A stretch of DNA of 64,000 nucleotides, taken from assembly GCF_023065955.2 (NCBI RefSeq), contig NW_026622974.1, positions 31,093,718-31,157,717 of the forward strand, given 5' to 3'. Under the pieces are notes generated by a model, which worked only from the letters and a program-made list of their open reading frames with translations, was not told the origin of the DNA and did not search any database. Numbering within the stretch: position 1 is the stretch's first letter; each line of letters starts with the position of its first letter. Both the position numbers and the translations under genes were made by a program. Shown piece by piece: positions 1 through 11,317 of the stretch. The stretch comes from Ursus arctos. Lineage: Eukaryota; Chordata; Mammalia; Carnivora; Ursidae.

Positions 1-3000
1 CCTTGTTTTGAAGCATCTCTGGGTCCTGCTGCCTCACTGGGACTTGATTTCCATTCCCTGCGCTTGACCTTTGATCTGACTGGCTCTGCATTTTTGCAGG
101 GACAATCCTTTCCCTGTTGCTGTCTGGTTTATTTCACTTGTATTTTCCTCTTTGGTACAGCCCACTGAAACATTCGGTATGTTCCTAGCCCACAGCACTG
201 ACTTCTGCCAGGCCAACTGAGGCTTGTGTCCCTCAGCTGGGAAAGACAGAGCAAATACCCAAAGGATATCTCTAATATTTGAATAAGAAAGAGAAATCAT
301 CCCCAGTAATAACTAGAGGTAGGCATTTTTCCAATAGAAATATGAACTTTTTAGAAATATAATTGGTTGACCAATATGTCTTTTGCTTATTTTTTTGGAA
401 CCTATTTTCCAAGGAAATTAGTCTTTGTCCAGATTTAGTCAAAGCTCTCAGACAAATATTAAAGCTTGTGAAAACAGACATGATGGCAATGCCTTAGAAT
501 ATGATGTCACCGGTGAGAAAGGAAAAAACAAAAATGAACTAACAAACTAAAACCAAACTAAAAAAACAAGCAACTCCTGACATCTGAGAACTTGTCTGGT
601 ATTCACAACTAGTCCATATGGTTCTCATGTTGGGTATAAACAACAGAACAGAATACCAACCTCAGACTCTGAGATCGTCTCCAAGTGAGACAAAACCAGT
701 ATCTGTTTCAGTCTCTGCTACCAGCAAAATATAGAATCTCTGTCTTTTCCAGCTACTGTGAGTGACAGGTGCTTCCCCACCAGTACAGCATTGTCACTTA
801 CTATACGTAAGATTTATTGAGATACCTAATCATAGAATCACCCCAGGTTCCGGACAGCATGCAATCCAGAAAGACGTTCTGCTTCTTTAGACTCCCCCCC
901 AGATTACTACCTTCAAAACCCAAACCTATAATATCTCCTTTCTAACCTCTCACTGAAGGACTCCACAAGAGGCCCTGTGGGTGTGGGTAAGGATGGTCAC
1001 GTAATTGTGTGGGACCAAGTCGCCAAGTGGAGTGGTTAGTACTTCTCTATCTTCTCTACATGTAGTCTTTACTCAAAGTTGTCGCCAATTAGCAAGCCAG
1101 TAACAGTCTTCTGCTATTTTTTATTAATTACATTTCTTAAGTGTTCTGAGAACATAACAGAAAACTCAACTGACAGATTTGGACAAATCTTGACATTGAT
1201 TATAAGTTGTGTGCCTGAGATTTCTCTTTAACAAGTCTCTTAAAGAGCTGAATGCTAATCTTTTCAGCCAACTTGCTTTATGTTACATTGTTATCAATCA
1301 ATCATGTTGTAATTGACTTTTGCTTTTATAACAATTCTAATACTTATATGACTTTAAGGATGATTGAACCCACTTTTTGTTCTAGCTTCCTCACTGAATA
1401 CCAGATAACCCAGAAAGACTGTAAGTCATAATTTTAAGAAACTTAAAGTAAGAATTTCTCTAAACTAAAACATTAAAATTGACAAAATTTTAAATCATAA
1501 GCACTTGAATTGTCTTAAATATACCATATTAATAAATCAAAAATTTAAAAACTTAAATGCCTTTAATGAGTCATCCATATACAATAAACATAGATTCCTA
1601 ATATATCAGCATCTGCCTCTGATAGATATTATCCTCAAAAGCTAATACTAGTCAACAAAGGCTCTGAAGCCATTTGAAGATTGAACAGTTCGATGTCCTT
1701 GTTAAAATTAAAAACTCATTTCTTAGAAACTGCTACCTCTTTTTCATTTGCAGATAATTTTTCCAAGGGCCTTTTATAAGCAAGGAGAAACAAATCACTT
1801 TTTCATTATTTCAGACAAAATAAATCTCTAATTACAAAATAAGACACGTATAATTAGATAACTAAAAAATATGATAGTTTGGGTAGAATTGATGTTTAAT
1901 AAAAACCTTTAAGACCTATTGGTTTATACCATAACTATGAGTAAGTAGTAAATCTGTAGGGATGCTGAGTTCGATAAATTAGGGATTGAAAGTCTAACCA
2001 TCTAACTCTTAATTTCTCAAGGAAACGAATAACAAAATAAATATTTATCTTTGGGAAAATTTTATAGCAGTTCAGAAAACTGCTTTTTCACACTTGATTT
2101 CATTTATTCCCTAAATCAATGCAGTAAAAGTGTGGAAGTGCTGTTGATTTGAAAAATCCTTGACTCATCCTAATATTTTATGGTCGAAATTCAATGTATA
2201 CGTTCCTTTAGACATACTTATCATCATAAACTCCTTGTACCTGAACAACAGGAAATCCAGGCTTCATAAACCAAGCAAATGAAGCAAAAATAGAGATCTA
2301 CCTCAAACTTTGTCCTTGGGTATAGATGCAATTCAGCATGGCAATTATATGGCAACTTCAAGGTTTGGAGGCATAGAGTTATTTCCTCTGCTCTTTGCCA
2401 AGATGCACTTGCAGAAAATGTGGGTGAGGAGTTTGAGGACAACATATAGGATGGGGTATGAAATGGGCAATAGAATTGCTAAGTGGAAATGTTTATATCC
2501 CTCTCAGCGGAAACAAATGATCTTGGTAATTGACATAAGTTGTTACCTGCCAACCCACGGAAGCTAGACATTTAAGATTTCCTTTTATCTCGACTGCCTG
2601 ATGTGGACTAGATAAGAGGCTATGCTTCCAGATACCTTTAGCAGAATCACAAGGCTGGAAAAGATTTCCTAACTTCTTGAAATACTACAAAGCAAAAAAG
2701 TGTACTTCAAAATGATTGATTTATATTATTCTCTTAAAGATTTTTAGGAATTATAATTTTTCCTCTCCATTGAATTTAAATTCCAGTGTTTATCCAAAAT
2801 ATATGTTAGAAACTTATACTTCCCCTGCTTTTGTTCAATTCTCTTACATTTTGAGTCAAGTTTCAAATGGGGATGATTATCTCCAATATAGTTAGTGGTT
2901 TATTTCTGTCACTTTGCCTTACTTGATTCTTCCTGATTTGATAAAAACTGATAAAGATTTTTGAAATAAAAACTTATGTTCTTTCAAATGTTATCAAAGC

Positions 3001-3880
3001 TATTTAGTTGTTAATGGACATGTAGTATACGTCATTAATTAATAAATTAAATACATATTTTTGAGTTTCTATGTTCCAAGCACTGTGTTAAACACATACT
3101 TTTTTGATATGTAATTTAGAATCTGGAAAGAGACATACGATTCACCAGCCATCACCAAACATAATCAAATAAAGAAATGTGCTAAGTGTTAATAAAAGTT
3201 GTAAAATCCAAAAAATATGTATTAAACAATAACAATTTTCACCCTCACTGTTATAGCTGTGCTTGTTGGAGATGGAACTGTCCATTAATGAATTACAAGA
3301 ACTAATCTCAGGGTGAAGGAATCTAGTGATGTCAAAATCTTTCAGGCAATAATCAGACCGGACATTATGTCGTATGCCCTAAAGTCAGAGCGCACTCCAG
3401 ATGCTCTGCCACCACAATGACAGGACAGTACTACTGGCAGGCATGCTGTTTGCAGAAGGCATCGCGGTGTCATACTTTCAAAGTTTTAATACTTCAATGA
3501 AATGAAACAGAACAGTAGGAAGCAGTTGGGATATTTAAAAAGCAAACCTAGCACAGCTGCAAATATAGACACTACGTTTTTTACAACCAGTATATTAATC
3601 AGTGCTGAATAAAGAAACTGGCTTATCTAGAATAAACTGGCACAGGCATGCTGTCAGATAAATTACACACAGTGAGTGTACATGATCAGATGGGAGAGGA
3701 AACATGTGGGACTAAGATAGTCCAGATATTCCAGATATTCTTGGCAGAAATTTTTTTATAAGTATCCTGGAGAAAAACAATTATGGACACAAATTGTTTT
3801 GTGGTATTATGTATTATACGTTATCAATAATCTATGTAAGTAAAATAAGTGTGGCAAAAGTGATTTAATTATCCTTCAGT
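1..3880. other. AT-rich unique sequence, no gene recognised
   Basis: No open reading frame here exceeds 90 codons, and none resembles a protein family I know. The base composition is strongly AT-biased, with many A/T homopolymer stretches. A short stretch near 3055-3200 (a phrase about an accumulating 'gcactgtg' core followed by A-rich sequence) vaguely resembles an ancient dispersed mammalian repeat, but the match is too weak to name. I see no splice-flanked coding exon, CpG-rich promoter or RNA gene. The most likely reading is intergenic or intronic sequence. Confidence 0.6.
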
Positions 3881-3889
3881 AGTTGTTTT

Positions 3890-4320
3890 TCCTTTCTTCT
3901 ATGTGAGGACACATTCTAGCTGCCCAGAAGAAAGCTTTGCAGTTAGATGTGGCCATGTGACTAATTCCGTCCAATGAGATTTAAACAGAAGTGTCATGCG
4001 ACAGCTATTGGTAAACTTCCTTATGATTCAGTTGGTGCCCCTCTCTTTGTCTCCTTTTCAGAATTTCCATCATTCTGCTCCCTGGAGTGCAGATACCACC
4101 ATCTTGGACCACGGTGTCAAGAGCCACACTTTACAGAAGACAAGGTGGCGAACTGGGAATATCCTGAGTTTTTGGAGACTTCATGAGCATACGTGCCACA
4201 TCAGTCCTGGATCACTGGTTACCTCTGGATTTTGTTTGTGTGAGAGATAAATTAATTTCATCTTATTTAGACCACTATTATTTTGGCTTTTCTCTTACTT
4301 ATAGCCAAACTGAATCCTAC
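3890..4320 (+). mobile_element. LTR-like ancient repeat (ERV/MaLR class, subfamily unresolved)
   Basis: The segment reads like a diverged mammalian LTR. It has a 'tgtggccatgtgact' phrase near 3948, a 'ccatcttggacca' phrase near 4098, an AATAAA-like 'gataaatta' near 4248, and a terminal part about 'gccactattattttggcttttctcttacttatagccaaa'-type sequence near 4270-4310. I recognise this phrase order from dispersed mammalian LTRs, but I cannot assign a subfamily by eye. Short ORFs inside (3974-4186 and 3996-4250) have no recognised homology and are probably chance. A SINE sits directly at its 3' end. Confidence 0.45.
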
Positions 4321-4509
4321 TTTTTAAAAAGATTTTATTTATTTATTTGTTAGAGTGAGAGGGAGAAAGAGAAAGGCAGGCAGAGGGAAAAGCAGACTCC
4401 GCACTGAGCAAGAAGTCCAATGAGAAACTCAATCCCAGAACCCTGGGATCATGACCTGAGCCGAAGGCAGACACTTAACGGAGTGAGCCACCCAGGTGTC
4501 CCAAAATCT
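4320..4509 (-). mobile_element. Carnivore tRNA-derived SINE (SINEC), minus strand
   Basis: Read on the minus strand, this has the tRNA-related head ending at 'gagccacccaggtgtcc' (plus strand 4485-4501), the SINEC body 'ggatcatgacctgag' (plus strand 4446-4460), and a tail that appears as 'aaagattttatttatttat' at 4327-4345. Flanking 'aatccta' copies at 4313-4319 and 4510-4516 are consistent with an eroded target-site duplication. SINEC elements are non-coding, transcribed by RNA polymerase III and mobilised by L1. Confidence 0.9.
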
Positions 4510-4516
4510 AATCCTA

Positions 4517-5522
4517 ATTATTAAAACTTGCTCATGCATATATACACAGATATATATTTGTTCATATATGTAGATCTTTCTGTCATGAATTATTTTTCAA
4601 TATATGTGTCTTTTGTTGACATTTTTAAATGTTAAGAGAATGCCATGAACATTGATAAGCATACTTCCACTAGGCAACTCCAGCCAACATTTGTGGTCAA
4701 TATTCATTTTGAAATGAACTAACTAAGCAGTGGTACCCTATGATTAAGGCGAAATAATGCCTTGCTCTGAGTCCTATGCTCCAGGGGACCCCACAGATGA
4801 CGCAGATAGACCCACAGATAGACACACATACTATTACAGACATACATACACTTCTGCCATGCAGCCTTCTGCACTTAATGTGGCACACTGTCCTAAATAA
4901 TTGCTCTTCTGATTAACAGTATCCAGACACTAAGAATACATTTCTCCATATCTCTTGTTCTATATCCTTGAAGTAAAAGGCAGCTAGCTACTCTCAAATG
5001 TCACAAATGTCTGTGAATAGTGCTATTTCAGAGTGGGAGGGGGATCTAAGCAACAGAGTGTTTAGGTAAGAGGAAAAAAATACTTAGCATGAGTTCAACA
5101 ATTTCTGACATAACAATATTTCATTTCCCAGTTGTGCGAAGAGTCATTTTCTTATTTCTCTTTTGGTTCCAAAGTATAGTTCTGGAGGTACTCACAAATT
5201 ACATGGTATTTGACACACTGCATAAGGCATCTGAGGAATATTCTGCTCGCTAAAGAATTAAAATTCTCTTAGATTTGTACAAGTATAGGTGTATATATAA
5301 AATATGTCTTAACATCATTCTTGTTATTGCAACTAGATGGATATTGAGCATTAGAATTGGAAAATAATTTTTTTAAAATATTTAACCAAACATAAAATTT
5401 TAAATTAAATTTTAATACTTATTTAAATAATTTTTAGTATTCAGTGTTTATTAAGCTTAAGTTTTTTTCCATTTAATTTTTAATATGATAAGAAAAAACA
5501 TTTTTGAAAGTATATATAAAAA
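4517..5522. other. AT-rich sequence, nothing recognised
   Basis: Very AT-rich, especially 5280-5520, where A/T runs dominate. No coding or RNA gene is recognisable. A minus-strand ORF at 4697-4888 of 63 codons has no known homology and looks random. Confidence 0.55.
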
Positions 5523-5535
5523 TTTTAATTTCTAG

Positions 5536-5736
5536 GGGCGCCTGGGTGGCACAGCAGTTAAGCGTCTGCCTTCGGCTCAGGGCATGATCCCGGCATTCTG
5601 GGATCGAGCCCCACATCAGGCTCCTCTGCTACGAGCCTGCTTCTTCCTCTCCCACTCCCCCTGCTTGTGTTCCCTCTCTCGCTGGCTGTCTCTCTCTCTG
5701 TCAAATAAATAAATAAAATCTTTAAAAAAAAATTTT
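5536..5736 (+). mobile_element. SINEC, near-consensus bear/panda-like type, plus strand
   Basis: Starts with the SINE head 'ggcgcctgggtggcacag' and continues through 'ttaagcgtctgccttcgg', then the pyrimidine-rich body with 'cgctggctgtctctctc' and the (AAATA)n/AATAAA tail. A 13-bp direct repeat, 'ttttaatttctag', lies at 5523-5535 and 5737-5749 and is a perfect target-site duplication. The intact duplication and good match to other copies in this window suggest a fairly recent insertion. Confidence 0.95.
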
Positions 5737-5749
5737 TTTTAATTTCTAG

Positions 5750-6240
5750 ATTGAAACATGTACTTTAATTTACATTATTATTATATTTAAATTTTTACTT
5801 TAAGTACAATTTTACTTCTTTTAACATTTTTAGAACAAAAGATGTGATCATTTTGATTATAATACAATAAATAGGGACATGTCTTCCTGATGTAAGATCC
5901 TTATGCAGTTGATTTTTAGGACTTTTCAGTTTCTGTATTTTCTCACTTTCCTCAAGTTCTCTTCTTGTGCTGTTTCTCACTATTTACATTTAATAATAAT
6001 CTGTCCCTAACTGTTCTCTTATTTGCATTCACTCATTTATATAACGGTAAGTAAATGTGAAATGGATAAAATCAGAAACTGGAAGGTGAAAAAGAGATGC
6101 AAAATAATTGTGAAAAAAAACAAGAAAGAATTAGAAAAGAATGAAGATAAAAAAAAAAGTGGTGAAACCAGAAAATTAAAAAATAGTTTTCCAGAACACT
6201 TTAATAAATGAAATAGACTATAAGCGAGCTAATAACATTC
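5750..6240. other. AT-rich sequence, nothing recognised
   Basis: A-rich on the plus strand from 6050 to 6210. This gives a lysine-rich 62-codon ORF (6023-6211) whose composition simply reflects A-rich DNA. No gene or repeat family is recognised. Confidence 0.5.
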
Positions 6241-6244
6241 TGGA

Positions 6245-6895
6245 ATGGAGCAGTGCAGAGTCAAGTCCTAGCAGGCAAGACTTGTGCAGAGTTTTAACTA
6301 CGGTCCGTAGATTTGTCCAGACCAACAAGACGCCAAGACCTGACCTTTACTGCTCACCTGTTTGTACCCACTGAGCTGTGTCCCACCTTTTTCCTTAAGC
6401 TCTTCTTTCCAGCTTACCTCTTAACTCAGACCCCATGGGCATAGGATCCCGTGATGGAAACCGAACCGACCCCTTAAACAATAATGACTGCCCTGATGCA
6501 GAACTCTGGTGGCTCAGACCACCCAGACCAGTTTGAGCTCAACCCCCAACTCTCATCTATGCAGTTGGACCCTGAAGTTAAGGACAGTTCCTTTTACCTC
6601 ATTATAATGCTAAAATCTCCACTCCAGGAGGAGTACAAACCTCATTTACATAACATACAATGTGTGTATACGCCTATTTCCTTAATGCTCTGGTGTGACC
6701 TTATACCCACCTCTCCATAGGATGACAAGGCTCTCCTATCTAAATATTCATCCTAACCCTAAATAAAAGGAACCCACTCACCCGTGCCTGGGGAGCTACG
6801 GCTTTGGAAGTTATTCCTGGTGATCTCCTTATTTGTTGCAAATAAAGTTTCCGTTGTGTGACGATTCCACCTGACGCAGTTTCTTTCTATAACTC
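6245..6895 (+). mobile_element. Retroviral-type LTR, probably class I (ERV1-like), boundaries approximate
   Basis: The segment has LTR promoter and polyadenylation architecture. A TATA-like 'aaataaaagga' lies near 6763 and is followed about 30-40 bp later by 'cctggggagct', a plausible start of R. A polyadenylation signal AATAAA follows at 6840-6845 with a GT-rich 'gttgtgtg' downstream. This spacing of TATA box, short R and U5 is characteristic of retroviral LTRs. I could not fix the TG...CA ends or a target-site duplication, and no internal gag/pol/env sequence flanks it, so it is likely a solo LTR. The 78-codon ORF at 6484-6720 lies within and has no recognised homology. Confidence 0.6.
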
Positions 6896-7655
6896 ACCAA
6901 GTTGCAAACTCATGTTAGTTTGGTTACTGATACTGTGAAATCATTTAACTATCTGGGTTGCTATTCCCAACAAAATGTGAGGTTTAACCAGATTTCAAAG
7001 GTCACTTCTGTTTCTAACATCTTGAATTTGACAAAAAAGAACAGATACAAATTAGAGTGACCATCGTATCTAAATTGTGGTTGGTTTGCATTTACTCATC
7101 ATAATTTCAAAAAAACTGAGTATGCACACAAGAATATATGAAAAGATGAACATACCCATCATCATATGACTTACTAAAGTTGTTCAAGACACCCGGGTGG
7201 TCTGTACTTTTTACTTGGTAGGCTCAGGATTTTATATCTAGTTGAAGATCTCTCATTACTGGGACCCAAATATGCCTCTCAACAGGACATGTAAGGAACA
7301 CTGTCAGGCTATCTACACTTGAGGTTAAATTTAAAATCACTGATACAGTGACACATAATTCACTGTTTTTTTCCCTCTCCTATTACTGCAAGACTGAACC
7401 CTCAATTCACAGTGGGAATATCGCACGTAACCCCAATCAAGTCCGCTCATCTACCAATAGAATGGTGGTTTTGTTCTGTCTTCTAGCTCTGCTCTCTTTG
7501 GAGACATGGCTCCCATTAAGGCCTCTATACTCGATCCTCCAAAGTAAATTAGTTTTCTCCACTGTATGTCTCTTCATAACCCCTGAACTTCTGAGTATTT
7601 ACTGAAATTAGAATTAAGTAATCATTTGTGTGATTACTTGTTGGGTGCCCATTTT
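6896..7655. other. Unique sequence, no gene recognised
   Basis: No repeat or gene identified. The 85-codon ORF at 7348-7605 has no recognised homology. The short 'acacccgggtggtctgta' near 7191 resembles a SINE head only by chance, because the rest of the SINE is missing. Confidence 0.5.
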
Positions 7656-7659
7656 CTTC

Positions 7660-7908
7660 ACTCCATGTCGGAGAGGGCTAGGGGCTGGGGCCTTGTTCTC
7701 TGGTAGTGCCCCGCACCTAGCACGGGACCCAGCTACGAGAAGGCCTCCTTACGGGTTCAGGGCCTAGAGAAGGCCGACTGCGCTCCCGCGCTGCGCCTCA
7801 CCTACTCTTGCAGGCACTGCCGCGCTCGCGGCGGCTTCCTTAGCGCCCGGCGCTCCGCCAGCACCCTCCGGAACCCGACCGCCAGAGCCGGAGGCCCTCA
7901 GGTGCCAA
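7660..7908. promoter_or_regulatory. CpG-island-like GC-rich block, candidate promoter
   Basis: About 245 bp of clearly GC-rich DNA in an AT-rich neighbourhood, with roughly 23 CpG dinucleotides counted by eye. That gives an estimated observed/expected ratio near 0.9. I recognise no repeat here. On the minus strand a consensus-like splice donor (AG|GTGAGG; plus-strand CCTCAC at 7796-7801) lies downstream of the densest CpG part. On the plus strand 'cttgcag' at 7807-7813 could be an acceptor. No start codon with a long ORF is present. It could be an alternative or lncRNA promoter, an enhancer, or an old GC-rich insertion. Function is inference only. Confidence 0.4.
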
Positions 7909-9350
7909 ACTGATGTTTTGTTCTCAGGAGTCCTCCAGACTCTGAAGCAATTAACTCTGCATTCCTCACAAAAGTAGAAAGAATACCTCTCAACCCCTTT
8001 TAAATTACATTTTGCACCCTGAATGTCTTTTCAGTGGAAATGGCTCTTCTAGCTCTTTCTTACAACATAGTCTTAAGTCCAGATTGTTCTGCACAAATAA
8101 GGTCCGGTACAAACTTATTCCACACTTCAAGTGTGGAGCCCTTTCATGACAACTGTGAATGGAAAAGTTGGGTTAATTTATTGGGACTTTTAGTTGAAGG
8201 AAGCCCCGTTTCTTATTTTTTTAAATGTTAGCAATTCAGCACAAATGATTAGGGTGGTGTAATGTCATAGGACAATTTCATTTTCTTAGTAGTAGATTGT
8301 CATTTCTATACTTTGAAGAGCCACTTGGGGGACGACAATGAAGCCTTGATGTGTGTGAGGAATAGTTAGGGGCCAGGGGCTAACTCATGTGTGGCTGCCA
8401 CTGCTGTTCTCGAAGTTCAGGGAGAGAGAACCAGCAAAGAGCTTTGAACACTTTGGCTGGGGGAGAGAGAGAGAGGAAATGAGGTGACTGGCCAGGGAGA
8501 GAGAGCCACTTTCTGGGAAACAAGGGAGACATTTCAAAGGAGTTCTTTTCCTCACATCCTTACCGAATCTCTAGAGAGGAAAAAAAAAAACAAACCTGCT
8601 TCCTTTTAATGTATATCAAATTGAATCTGGTACTAGAACTGTTTTAAAGTGCACAGCCATCTTTAAGATACGAGCAGAGAAAGAACAGAAGCTGCTGATG
8701 GGGCCCTATCATGTCAGGGTTACGCAGTCTCGTGAAGTTCAGTTTATCTCCTTATTATTGAAGACCAGGTTGTCCACGTAAGCCACAGCACAAACTTTAA
8801 ATATCATGACTTCACACAGGCTTTTCAACACACAGGATTTCTATAATATACTCTCTCGGTAAACTCATATTATTTTCATGTGTTCTGGCCCTAAGGTTTA
8901 GAATGTCAAACTATTTCCCTTTCGTGAAAAAAAAAAAAAAAAGTCTAACATATCTTAAGTTGAATTATGGAAGATTCATTCCATATTTTGTTCTACTCGA
9001 GACATACTTAAATTTTTATTTTCATCAGTCTAGACAGTCAGACATTTCATGACTCTCCAAACACAAAAATAAACCATTTTCTAGTTGTTTTACACGCTCT
9101 CAGTCCCGCAGTCAGCTTTTTGGATGCATTTATTTGTTTCAAAGATGAAAAGCAAATGGTTGTGCCTTAACCAACATAATTTCATTAGGAAGCACTATTC
9201 CGTGGTTTGACATTTTTACAGGGGTCCTCAAATAGTTTCTTTTAAGCTTTGAGTCATATTAATTGTTACTGCAAAACAATGAGTATGGTGTATCAACTGG
9301 CATTTTACATAAGTGCAAAAACATCAATTCCATCATGATTTCATTATGCA
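7909..9350. other. Unique sequence, no gene recognised
   Basis: Contains an A-run near 8580-8591 and a 17-bp A-run at 8926-8942. The latter could be the eroded tail of an old retroposed element, but its body is not recognisable. No coding sequence is supported. Confidence 0.45.
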
Positions 9351-9359
9351 GGTTTTCCA

Positions 9360-10176
9360 AGGAACAGAGAGTAATTGCTGGTGCTGCTGCGGTAGCAAGT
9401 CAGGTGGAGCCTGGGACCTGGCAGTGTGGACAACACTGCTATCCTAATGAAAGATGTTTTACTGGGGTGGCGAGGTGATGGCCTAAGAAGGGAAAGTGCA
9501 AAAGTGAATGGGATGAGAACACAGTAAGTAGAGACAACAATGTGAGGGGTTTTGCAATAAAGGGAGCAGGGGAGGATGGTAATTGGAGTGTCTGTGCCAC
9601 CAACGGGAGGTGTTTATTAAGGTGGATGACACTGAAACATACCAACTCCTTGATGAGCAAACATGATAGTCACCGGGAGCACTGGTGGTTCAGTTCCCAT
9701 AAGGAGTCAGCAGTGCTCATGCTTTACGTTGCTATTAACTAAATATCGTCCGTGCTGATGTGAAGAATCCAACAGACAGGGAAAGTGTAGTGACAGAGGG
9801 AAGAGGAGCTAACTGCAGCATCTAAGTCCTGGGTAGGGGAGAAGCTGGCGCGGGCAGGGCCAGGTTAATCATTTTACCAGCAGCGACCAGTGACAGGCCC
9901 AGATCCAAGGAGGTGGGAAGATGAGAGATTTCCTTCTGGTTGCTCTTTTACTTTCAGCTGAGAAATAATCTAGTCAAGGTCATCAGCTGAGGGTAAGAGG
10001 AAGAGATGCTGCAGGTTTAAGGAGGGAGTAGAAGCCCGCAGAGGAAGCAGTCTCGTCAGGAAGCAGCCTGGTGACTGTCAGAGCAAGAACAAAGAAACTT
10101 TCAAAGAGATAGGTAAGCACACAAGGGATCCGATGATAACAGACTGAGTTCCAAAGGAGCAGAGAAAGCAAAGTTT
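9360..10176 (+). repeat. Purine-rich segment resembling an ancient dispersed repeat (family unresolved)
   Basis: A long run of G/A-rich sequence, with phrases such as 'gtgacagagggaagagga' (9790-9807) and 'gtcatcagctgagggtaag' (9979-9997), reads like an old degenerate dispersed mammalian element. I cannot name its family. Overlapping short ORFs on both strands (for example 9263-9478, 9439-9660 and 9983-10171) have no recognised homology. Confidence 0.3.
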
Positions 10177-10196
10177 AGGACAGTCATTTTCAAAAC
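10177..10196 (+). repeat. Left target-site duplication of the 10.2 kb L1
   Basis: This 20-bp segment matches 12438-12457 at 17 of 20 positions, counted by eye, and brackets the L1 from its truncated 5' end to its A-rich 3' tail. That marks a target-primed reverse-transcription insertion. The three mismatches imply it is not very recent. Confidence 0.8.
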
Positions 10197-10271
10197 CATC
10201 TATCGAAAGCCCACAGCATATATCATTATCAATGGGGAAAAGCTGATAGCTTTTTCCTTAAGGTCAGGAAC

Positions 10272-10721
10272 ATGACAGGGATGTCCGCGCTCTCACCACG
10301 ATTGTTCAACATAGTGCTAGAAGTCCTAGCCTCAGCAATCAGACAACAAAAAGAAAGAAAAGGCATCCAAATTGGCAAAGAAGAAGTCAAACTCTCTCTC
10401 TTCACAGATGACATGATACTTTATGTGGAGAACCCAAAAGACTCCACCCCCAAATTACTAGAACCCATACAGCAATTCAGCAATGTGGCAGGATACAAAA
10501 TCAATGCACAGAAATCAGTTGCTTTTCTATACACTAACAATGTAACTGGAGAAAGAGAAATTAAGGAATCAGTTCCATTTACAACAGCAACAAAAACCAT
10601 AAGATACCTAGGAATAAACTTAACCAAAAAGGTAAAGGATCTATACTCTAGAAACTACAGAACACGTATGAAAGAAATTAAGGAAGACACAAAAAGAAGG
10701 AAAAACGTTCCATGCTCATAG
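10272..10721 (+). pseudogene. L1 ORF2 fragment: reverse-transcriptase palm region
   Basis: This 149-codon fragment carries the L1 reverse-transcriptase signature: '[18 protein letters not shown]' near residues 3-20, then the catalytic block '[15 protein letters not shown]' near residues 41-55. The two catalytic aspartates of the usual FADD motif are present, but its alanine is threonine here. '[14 protein letters not shown]' near residues 112-125 is also typical of L1 ORF2p. The first ATG is internal and not a real start, because homology begins upstream at about 10200. The frame ends in a stop near 10719, and the next ORF2 block is in another frame, so this is a dead fragment. Confidence 0.92.
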
Positions 10722-10878
10722 ATTGGAAGAATAAACCTTGTTAAAATGTCTATCCTGCCCAGAGCAATCTACACTTTCAATGCCATCCCCACTAAAATAT
10801 CATTGGCATTTTTCAAGGAGCTGGAACAAACAATCTTAAAATTTATGGAACCAGAAAAGACCCTAAGTCGCAAAAGGA

Positions 10879-11145
10879 ATGTTGAAAAAGAAAAACAAAG
10901 CTGGGGGCATCATGTTGCCTGACTTCAAGCTATATTACAAAGCTGTGATCACCAAGACAGCATGGTATTGGCACAAAAACAGACACATAGACCAATGGAA
11001 CAGAACAGAGACTCCAGAAATGGACGCTCAACTCTGTGGTCAACTAATCTTTGACAAATCAGGAAAAAATATCCAATGGAAAAAAGTCTCTTCAATAAAT
11101 GGTGCTAGGAAAATTGGACAGCTACATATAGAAGAATGTAACTAG
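10879..11145 (+). pseudogene. L1 ORF2 fragment: segment after the RT domain
   Basis: The 88-codon frame contains '[23 protein letters not shown]' type sequence (residues about 9-31) and '[20 protein letters not shown]' (about 42-61), the region of L1 ORF2p that follows the reverse-transcriptase core. It is in a different reading frame from both the upstream (10272-10721) and downstream (11318-11941) fragments, so at least two frameshifts separate the parts. Flanking DNA between the frames still matches L1, for example 'actttcaatgccatcccc' near 10769. It is a decayed retrotransposon gene, not a host gene. Confidence 0.9.
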
Positions 11146-11317
11146 ACCATTCCCTTACACCATACACAAAGATAAACTCAAAATGGATGAAAGACCTCAA
11201 TGTGAGACAGGAATCCATCAAAATCCTAGAGGAGAACATAGGCAGCAACCTCTTTGACATTGGCCACAGCAACTTCTTTCAAGACATGTCTCCAAAGCAA
11301 GGGAAACAAAAGCAAAA

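Noticed and set aside
7188..7210. SINE head-like 'acacccgggtggtctg'
   Set aside because: Only about 10 bases match; no SINE body or tail follows.
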